Shown here in pieces: positions 57,791 to 64,000 of a stretch of DNA of 64,000 bases. Position 1 is the first letter of the stretch. Each line of letters starts with the position of its first letter. The position numbers and the translations under genes are program-made. Under the pieces are notes generated by a model, which saw nothing but the letters and a program-made list of their open reading frames with translations, was not told the DNA's origin and did no database searches. Source of the DNA: Bolinopsis microptera (Eukaryota; Ctenophora; Tentaculata; Lobata; Bolinopsidae); contig NC_087076.1 of assembly GCF_026151205.1 (NCBI RefSeq), forward strand, positions 1,373,692 through 1,437,691, written 5' to 3'.

Positions 57791-58506
57791 AACCCTTATG
57801 TCAAGAAAGGTCTTATGGTTGAAATTGAAATTGAAACTAGAATTTATTTATGAATATAACATTATGTATTAATTGTTTTGTGGTAAAAAAAATGTTGTCT
57901 TCCTTTAAAATTTTGTCCTTCTTTATACTTGTTGTCAAACTTTTTGGAATGCTGGGTTTCGTTTTAATAATGCGTGGCTTTTGGAGCTGAGCAGCAGTTA
58001 TCGACATTAAAAAGTGCTTAATTTGACGAAATTCATCGATTTTTGTCGTATTATTCCGTTATATATTAGGTTTCTGGAATGACATAGTTTTCATTTCTGA
58101 AAATTATACTTAAGAAAAACAACATTTTAAAGAAAACAAATATAAAAAATTGTATAAAATACTTGCAGATAGATTTTTAAAACTTTTGGGAAAAACTTGG
58201 TGGATATTGGAGACCATATAATAATGAAAATGATGCAAAAGGTATTGTTTTGATGTTTGAGTGTAACATAATGTTTAATTGATATATGATTGAATTCCAT
58301 CAATTGAATTGGAAATATAAATATTTAAATTGCATGGAGTAGTCAAACAGTTGCTCTAATACTTACAGCGCTGCTATATAACAAATAATTTGAGTTCAGG
58401 GAAAGTATGTCGTAATTCCCTCAAAAGGGTGTCGTAAGTTTACACGTTGCTTTAACAGCTGATTGTTTTGACTTTTGCTTGCTGTTTGTTTTAACTTTTG
58501 CTGAGT
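57791..58506. other. non-coding upstream of PHD-AlkB ORF
   Basis: AT-rich; no recognisable promoter element. GCTTTAACAGCTGATTG-like repeats just before the ORF start. Confidence 0.4.
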
Positions 58507-60135
58507 ATGGGTGACAACAACAAGAGTAACAAGAGAGCCTCATCTATCACCAATATGTCTCGGATTCCTTCCCCTGCGGACAAAAAGGCAAAGTCCCGAA
58601 TCAAGAACAACACTCCAGGACCAGAGGCGAAGGGAAAGGATGTATCTTGTGAAACTATTGTTGTAGACAGTGATGTAACACCCCCAAAGTTTGACAGTTC
58701 ACACAGGGACAAGTCGAAATGTCCATGTAGTAAGTCAATATCGTCATGGAAGATTGACTGTGTAAAGTGCAAGCAATATTGGCACATAGACTGTCTAACT
58801 ATGAATGGACTCAACCAGAAAAATGTCAACAGCATGACCAATTGGCACTGCCCTTTTTGTTTGGTTTCACCAATCCCCACATTCGAAACTGCTGAAGATG
58901 TGTGTTATGTGTGTAGGAACACTCTGACACTTCAAAAATCTAACAGTCAGTGTGAGACAGCTATTGCCACAGAGAAGCTTAATACCATCACAGCTTTTGG
59001 TGAAAAGCTTGCAAAGGTTGACTTTGACAGTCTAAACGACAGCATTGCTGCCATCCAGAACCTTGACCTCCATATCAAGCACCTACTGGTAAGTGACAAG
59101 GGCACTGCTCCAGCATGGGTTGAAGTGATGGAAGGAGATCTAAAGCAGCTGAAAACTTCAGTTGACTCTACACTCGGAAAGGTTTCTGAGTCTGATAGTG
59201 GCCTAACAGAACAGATTAAAGTGTTGAACAAGCAACTGCAGGACTTTTCTACTCCTCAAGTAAGTGCTCAATCTTCCTCCAAGACCAACGATCTCATGGA
59301 AAAAATAGAGAAGAATCTCCAGGAGCTAAATTCCAAGCAGTCTCTGGAGACGAATCAGGAGCTAACAGCCATTAGACAGTCTTTGAACACTCTTGAGCGA
59401 AATTCTTTGGCTTCTTCTGACCATTTAAACGTCCAAATTACCAGTTCTTCACTTGCCCCTGGCCCAGACCTAATAGCTAATGAGCATCTCCAATCAAAAG
59501 AAGAACCAGTTGTAGGCGCTATAGAAGAGTTTATTACCACAGAAGAGCAGGAAACTCTCCTCCTTGCCTGCCAATCACTTGACGAGGATTTTGTTGTGGA
59601 GGGAGCTCGTGCTGTGTATTCTTTGGGAGAACCATACAAGTATAATGGCTCCAAGTCATCCAATGGCCAACTAGCTTCAACTAGCTTCTCCAATCTAGTG
59701 GACAAAATCAATGGTGCATTCTGTAGTGGTGAAAAACCGAAGATCAATAGCCTGCTGATCAATCGCTTCAAAGAGGATGGCTCCCTACCGAAACACTCGG
59801 ATGATGAAACTACCATCCACCCTGAATCCGAAATTTTCACTGTTTCTATTGGAGGCCAGTGCAACATCAAATTCTTTGATAAGAAGACGGATCATATGGC
59901 TCATGACCATACATGTGTGCCAAGATCCATGTATCGCATGACTCGACGCAGCCAAGAGTTCTACAGCCACTGTATCGAGGATGGGGCAATAACTGGTGGG
60001 GTGAGATACAGCCTAACTTTTCGTTCAGTTAGCTTTAGAAACAGGAACTCTACATGTATCATCGGAGACTCGCATACTGGTGGTCTCAAATTCGGGCTGA
60101 ACCCCAAAAAATCATTTGGGCAGTTACTCCAGTAG
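58507..60135 (+). CDS. PHD finger - coiled coil - AlkB dioxygenase - SGNH start; transposon-like ORF
   Basis: 542 uninterrupted codons from the ATG at 58507. Residues 71-118 form a PHD-type finger (CPC, CVKC, HIDC, WHCPFC). About residues 150-300 are Gln/Leu/Lys-rich and look coiled-coil. The C-terminal part has all AlkB-type Fe(II)/2-oxoglutarate dioxygenase marks: H430-x-D432 (LPKHSDDE), H488 and R500-x5-R506 (RYSLTFR). GDSH at 520-523 is the first block of an SGNH hydrolase, after which the ORF ends within 22 residues. AlkB enzymes demethylate nucleic acid; PHD and esterase modules occur in LINE ORF1 proteins, so this is probably a retroelement ORF cut within its esterase, not a host gene. 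Confidence 0.7.
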   Translation: MGDNNKSNKRASSITNMSRIPSPADKKAKSRIKNNTPGPEAKGKDVSCETIVVDSDVTPPKFDSSHRDKSKCPCSKSISSWKIDCVKCKQYWHIDCLTMNGLNQKNVNSMTNWHCPFCLVSPIPTFETAEDVCYVCRNTLTLQKSNSQCETAIATEKLNTITAFGEKLAKVDFDSLNDSIAAIQNLDLHIKHLLVSDKGTAPAWVEVMEGDLKQLKTSVDSTLGKVSESDSGLTEQIKVLNKQLQDFSTPQVSAQSSSKTNDLMEKIEKNLQELNSKQSLETNQELTAIRQSLNTLERNSLASSDHLNVQITSSSLAPGPDLIANEHLQSKEEPVVGAIEEFITTEEQETLLLACQSLDEDFVVEGARAVYSLGEPYKYNGSKSSNGQLASTSFSNLVDKINGAFCSGEKPKINSLLINRFKEDGSLPKHSDDETTIHPESEIFTVSIGGQCNIKFFDKKTDHMAHDHTCVPRSMYRMTRRSQEFYSHCIEDGAITGGVRYSLTFRSVSFRNRNSTCIIGDSHTGGLKFGLNPKKSFGQLLQ

Positions 60136-60319
60136 CAGGGAATGGTTGAGTGTGCACTTCGATGTATACGATTTCTGACAACACAGGTTTGTTTGTTAGA
60201 TCATTCTTAACCAAAATCGTTTAGGTACGCAATTTGTGTCGCTAGACATAACCCTACAGGGCAGATTTTCTAAATTACCCTCAGTCGCGTATACGAGATT
60301 TTTGTATTTCAGCTCCTGA
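60136..60319. other. short non-coding link to the inverted repeat
   Basis: No ORF; the AlkB-bearing ORF loses its esterase continuation here. Confidence 0.4.
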
Positions 60320-62090
60320 AGGTCATAGAGGTTTCAATTTTAGCTTAAAATTACCGCAATGGACATATTTATATACAAGTTATGAAGCAACATAAGGTCT
60401 CCAGTGCTTTGTTTTATAGATATTGACAAAAAACTGTTTTTTGGCTCAGCGAACTAAAAATGGGACTGAATTTTGGTAACTTGAACTAGGAAGATCGTAG
60501 AGACTTGAATTTTAGCTTAAAATGAGCGCAAACATCACATTTATATACAACTTATAAAGCAATATAAGCCCTTTAATGCTTATTTGTTAAGATATTGACA
60601 AAAATCGGTCATTTTGGCTACAATACACGCGTGAGGAAAAATACCAAATTGGGCAACAACTTTGGTCTTTTTTTGACCAGTTTTGTGCTCAAGTTATTAA
60701 AATGTGCTTTGATGTTGTAGATCGGGTGTTTTCTTCCAATATGGGTTTCGGTATAAATCCGGAAGCACCCGGTTCATGGGTGATAGGGGTTAAAAACCCT
60801 AAAATGTCAGGCGATGGGCGAGACAATTGTCTGAATTTGGTTATAAAAACACTTGCACTCTTTGCTAGGGTTTGCTTTTTTATAAGTTCTTGAAGGTACA
60901 TCCGGCATGATGTAAAGTCTATATCAAAGCATTTTAATGTGGTCTTAACAAGTTGCAAGATATTCAAGTTCACTAATAAAACAGAGATTGTAGGATATTC
61001 TTCTTTTACATATTGAGTAATTTTGGCTACACATGTGAGGAAAGATACCAAATTGGTTTACCAAACGAAGATTGTAGGTTATCTATTATTCTTTACATGA
61101 TTATTGACGCAACTTCATAGTCAAACTTGTATTATTTTAAATATTTAATATTTATCCACACTCTCCATAAGAATATTATTGGGAGTCATTTTGTGGTTAA
61201 AATTCGATTAAATCAGTATTTCCAAGCAAAACACTGCCCCAAATTTCTCCTCCGAATATGGTCCGCTAGTTCGAAATTTTAGCACTTATAAACGTTATTG
61301 TTAGTTAGAGATTACATTAGTGTAATACCACTGAGACCAGATGTATACTGTATAGTAATCTATTCATATAAAGCGAAGAATGTGCATCTGAATGAAGATC
61401 AAGAGAAAAGAATATGAAGAGATATCAGCAGCTGACAGAAGAGATTGCAAGCTCCAGACAGTAGCAGTTCGAGTTCGAGTTCGAGGCATTTACAACTGCA
61501 GCCTCCAAACCTTTATGAACCACCTGAACGTAAACACTAAAGAGAAAAAGGCCTGCATGAAGATCGCTGAAATTAGCTTGACGGCATCATACACCATCTA
61601 TCTGTCCAGAAACACCATTATATGGACATATGATTGGGAGTTAGTTCAGAGGCTAGTAATTGCATAGTAGGAGCGTATAGTGTTTGTAGAATGTAATTAT
61701 TTTTACAAACTACCGTTCAAAACTTATAGATCAAGTGATTGCCTACCCACAATTATAGTACAACGTCGTGGGGTCAGTTGATATTGTTGCTAAAAATCAG
61801 GAGCAAGCGTCTTGAAACAGGATACCATGAATCTGTATAAGTTTCAAGTAGTTTCATTCTACGTTTAATATTATTATTGGGTCGTTTACGTTAAAGTTAT
61901 ATTTGGCCATTTTATAGCCTCCCCTCAAAAAGCCCACAATTACTCAATATGTAAAAGAATAATATCCTACAATCTCTGTTTTATTAGTGAACTTGAATAT
62001 CTTGCAACTTGTTAAGACCACATTAAAATGCTTTGATATAGACTTTACATCATGCCGGATGTACCTTATAGAAATCATATATCTAAAAGA

Positions 62091-63375
62091 CAGGGTGAGA
62101 ATCCTTGTCAGGTTTTACTGGTTCTTCCAGGGCTCATGTCTGTCCGCATTGCACTTTGTGGCGAGGCAGCATTAGTGTCTATAAAAGAATCTTGTGCCTA
62201 GCGAGGGGACTCGCAATGCCATGGTGGGCCTTGAATACGCCAGCTTCTCTGGTTACTATAGAGCCGACAGCGCTAGTGGGCCCCCTTATGTACCAGGACT
62301 CTACCGGCAACGATCGACTAACGCCCTAGATATAAGCAAAGATTGGCGCGCAGTCATAAACAAATAAACAGCGGGTGCGCGCACAGAACTGCTTCCCGCT
62401 AGCACCAATAACACTCACCTGACTCCCATGTGACACTAACCTCACGCCGCGGTGCGGTAATTCGATCATGACAAGCCAAACCGGATTAAGTTAGTTAGTT
62501 AATATAGCCGTTCTGCTTGCCAGTCTCTACATTAATTAGCCCGCTGGGTTTTGCTGTCCCCCTGTTTGCAAATTTGCCGCCCCCTCGGAGAGTGTAATGG
62601 GAGTATCGCTACAATGTGGGAGTGTAATGGGAGTATCGCTACAATGTGGGAGTGTAATGGGAGTATCGCTACAATATGGGAGTGTAATGGGAGTATCGCT
62701 ACAATGTGGGAGTGTAATGGGAGTATCGCTACAATATGGGAGTGTAATGGGAGTATCGCTACATTGTGGGAGTGTAATGGGAGTATCGCTACATTGTGGG
62801 AGTGTTATGGGAGTAATGTATAGTATAAGTTACCACACCAAACGTGTGTAATGTGTGTAATGGCATAAATGGACCCTGGATCAGAACCTGTATTTCCTGT
62901 GTCGTACATTATGATCCCTGCTCCTGTTATTTCTGGACTGAGTGAGAGTCCACCTCACGTGACGTCACAAACCCTCACGTTTTAGCTCAGCCACCAAAAG
63001 GCAGATAGTATCAATACAGTTCCACCTAACACACTATCCAAACGTTAGCACACCCGCAACCGTCATTAGCAACCTACGTCTCACCAAGTCTCAAGAGCCA
63101 GCATTACTCAGCACGGGCGTCATCCTTTCATGGTATGGTGTTGAGCGGCCAGGGTAACCACCCAGAACTTCCCTAGGGACCAAGTTAGTAAATCTTCGGA
63201 GGTGCAACCCCGATTCGGCTGATACCTTAGCAGGTATTATCATCCAGTGGCCCTCAGGGAAGGGCTTAATGCAGATGGATGGACTCCAGTAGGACGCTCC
63301 CCAAGTGGAGGGTCGCCACCTCTATATGACGGTGGTCAGTGGGTGTCGCGACAAAAAAAAAAAAAAAAAAAAAAA
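62091..63375 (+). mobile_element. 1.29-kb poly(A)-tailed retroposed unit with internal VNTR
   Basis: Flanked by the 14-bp direct repeat ATATATCTAAAAGA (62077-62090 and 63376-63389). It ends in about 24 A and starts abruptly CAGGGTGAGAATCC. It contains GC-richer sequence (62100-62460), a 30-bp minisatellite (62591-62817) and a unique 3' part (62820-63352). No coding frame beyond the repeat-encoded one. It is absent from the opposite arm. TSD plus poly(A) are the marks of LINE-machinery retroposition. Confidence 0.8.
62591..62817 (+). repeat. 30-bp minisatellite, 7.5 units
   Basis: AGTGTAATGGGAGTATCGCT plus ACAATGTGGG repeats with register 30 bp. Units differ only at one or two sites (ATG/ATA/TTG near the end). 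Because 30 is a multiple of 3 the array stays open in more than one frame, which is not evidence of coding. Confidence 0.97.
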
Positions 63376-64000
63376 ATATATCTAAAAGAGAATGATGTAG
63401 AGGGGGATGATTAGTAGTTAGAAATCGGATCGATGTAGCAGAAAAAAAGCAAACCCTAGAAAGAGTGCAAGTGTTTTTATAACCAAATTCAGACAATTGT
63501 CTCGCCCATCGCCTGACATTTTAGGGTTTTTAACCCCTATCACCCATGAACCGGGTGCTTCCGGATTTATACCGAAACCCATATTGGAAGAAAACACCCG
63601 ATCTACAACATCAAAGCACATTTTAATAACTTGAGCACAAAACTGGTCAAAAAAAGACCAAAGTTGTTGCCCAATTTGGTATTTTTCCTCACGCGTGTAT
63701 TGTAGCCAAAATGACCGATTTTTGTCAATATCTTAACAAATAAGCATTAAAGGGCTTATATTGCTTTATAAGTTGTATATAAATGTGATGTTTGCGCTCA
63801 TTTTAAGCTAAAATTCAAGTCTCTACGATCTTCCTAGTTCAAGTTACCAAAATTCAGTCCCATTTTTGGTACGCTGAGCCAAAAAACAGTTTTTTGTCAA
63901 TATCTATAAAACAAAGCACTGGAGACCTTATGTTGCTTCATAACTTGTATATAAATATGTCCATTGCGGTAATTTTAAGCTAAAATTGAAGTCTCTATGA

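Larger units (their letters stand above)
60320..64000. mobile_element. large inverted-repeat (fold-back) element, truncated by window end
   Basis: 60320-60880 is the reverse complement of 63440-64000, and 60893-61018 is the reverse complement of 61937-62068, in matching order. Apart from the retroposed unit at 62091-63375 the arms are continuous and about 700 bp long, around a 920-bp centre (61019-61936). No convincing ORF; the frames at 60689-61051 and 63418-63621 are arm sequence. The right end lies beyond the window. Confidence 0.8.

Noticed and set aside
62591..62817. CRISPR array
   Set aside because: Units are contiguous 30-bp tandem repeats without spacers, in animal DNA; a minisatellite.
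62551..62851. Protein-coding repeat ORFs (NGSIATMW-type and GVSLQCGSV-type)
   Set aside because: Open only because the 30-bp unit has no stops in two frames; inside a non-coding retroposed unit.
60689..63621. ORFs beginning MCFDVVDRVFSSNMGFG on both strands
   Set aside because: Arms of the terminal inverted repeat, no independent coding support.

Overview
The window looks like nuclear DNA from an animal (metazoan). It is AT-rich and sparsely coding, has GT-AG introns, and carries metazoan single-copy genes (LIN37, ARMC7, TANGO2-type, a rhodopsin-class GPCR, a homeobox gene) in a dense background of transposable elements. CCCTAA/TTAGGG-like repeats fit an animal-type telomere motif. The mixture of CR1/L2-like LINEs, Penelope-like elements with GIY-YIG endonucleases, MULE, mariner, piggyBac-like and Helitron elements suggests a marine invertebrate. 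I cannot name the species or phylum from sequence alone.

Layout. 1-6.7 kb: a damaged LINE with zinc finger, endonuclease and RT, followed by a separate LINE ORF1 relic. 6.7-8.8 kb: a minus-strand MFS transporter pseudogene split by two small DNA transposons, each with a 9-bp target duplication. 9-12.9 kb: non-coding DNA, a Helitron 3' end and a Penelope relic. 12.9-18.2 kb: a decayed duplicate of the 29.4-32.7 kb gene block, invaded by a TTAA-flanked fold-back element and a second Penelope element with 345-bp tandem repeats. 18-29.4 kb: nested inverted-repeat elements, a Helitron and MULE/LINE debris.

29.6-44 kb is the gene island. It holds a secreted Cys-rich (pacifastin/VWC-like) gene, ARMC7 (four exons), a TANGO2-like gene, a five-exon NOP6-like RRM gene, an intronless GPCR, an intronless homeobox gene and a four-exon single-pass membrane protein. 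45-52.6 kb: microsatellites, tandem duplications, an MFS transporter copy with two frameshifts, and a LINE interrupted by a Helitron. 52.7-53.4 kb: LIN37. 53.9-58.5 kb: mariner-type MITE and LINE fragments. 58.5-60.1 kb: an open ORF combining a PHD finger, coiled coil, complete AlkB-type dioxygenase signature and the start of an SGNH hydrolase. From 60.3 kb to the window end: a giant inverted repeat carrying a 1.29-kb poly(A)-tailed retroposed unit with an internal 30-bp VNTR.

The host genes have unrelated roles and form no pathway: minor-spliceosome-associated ARMC7, nucleolar NOP6-like, MuvB-complex LIN37, and others. Paired repeat copies supply internal 'empty sites', so several transposon insertions can be resolved to the base (TTAA, 9-bp, A|T and 14-bp target signatures). 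All identifications come from reading the sequence and recalling families; no database search was made.
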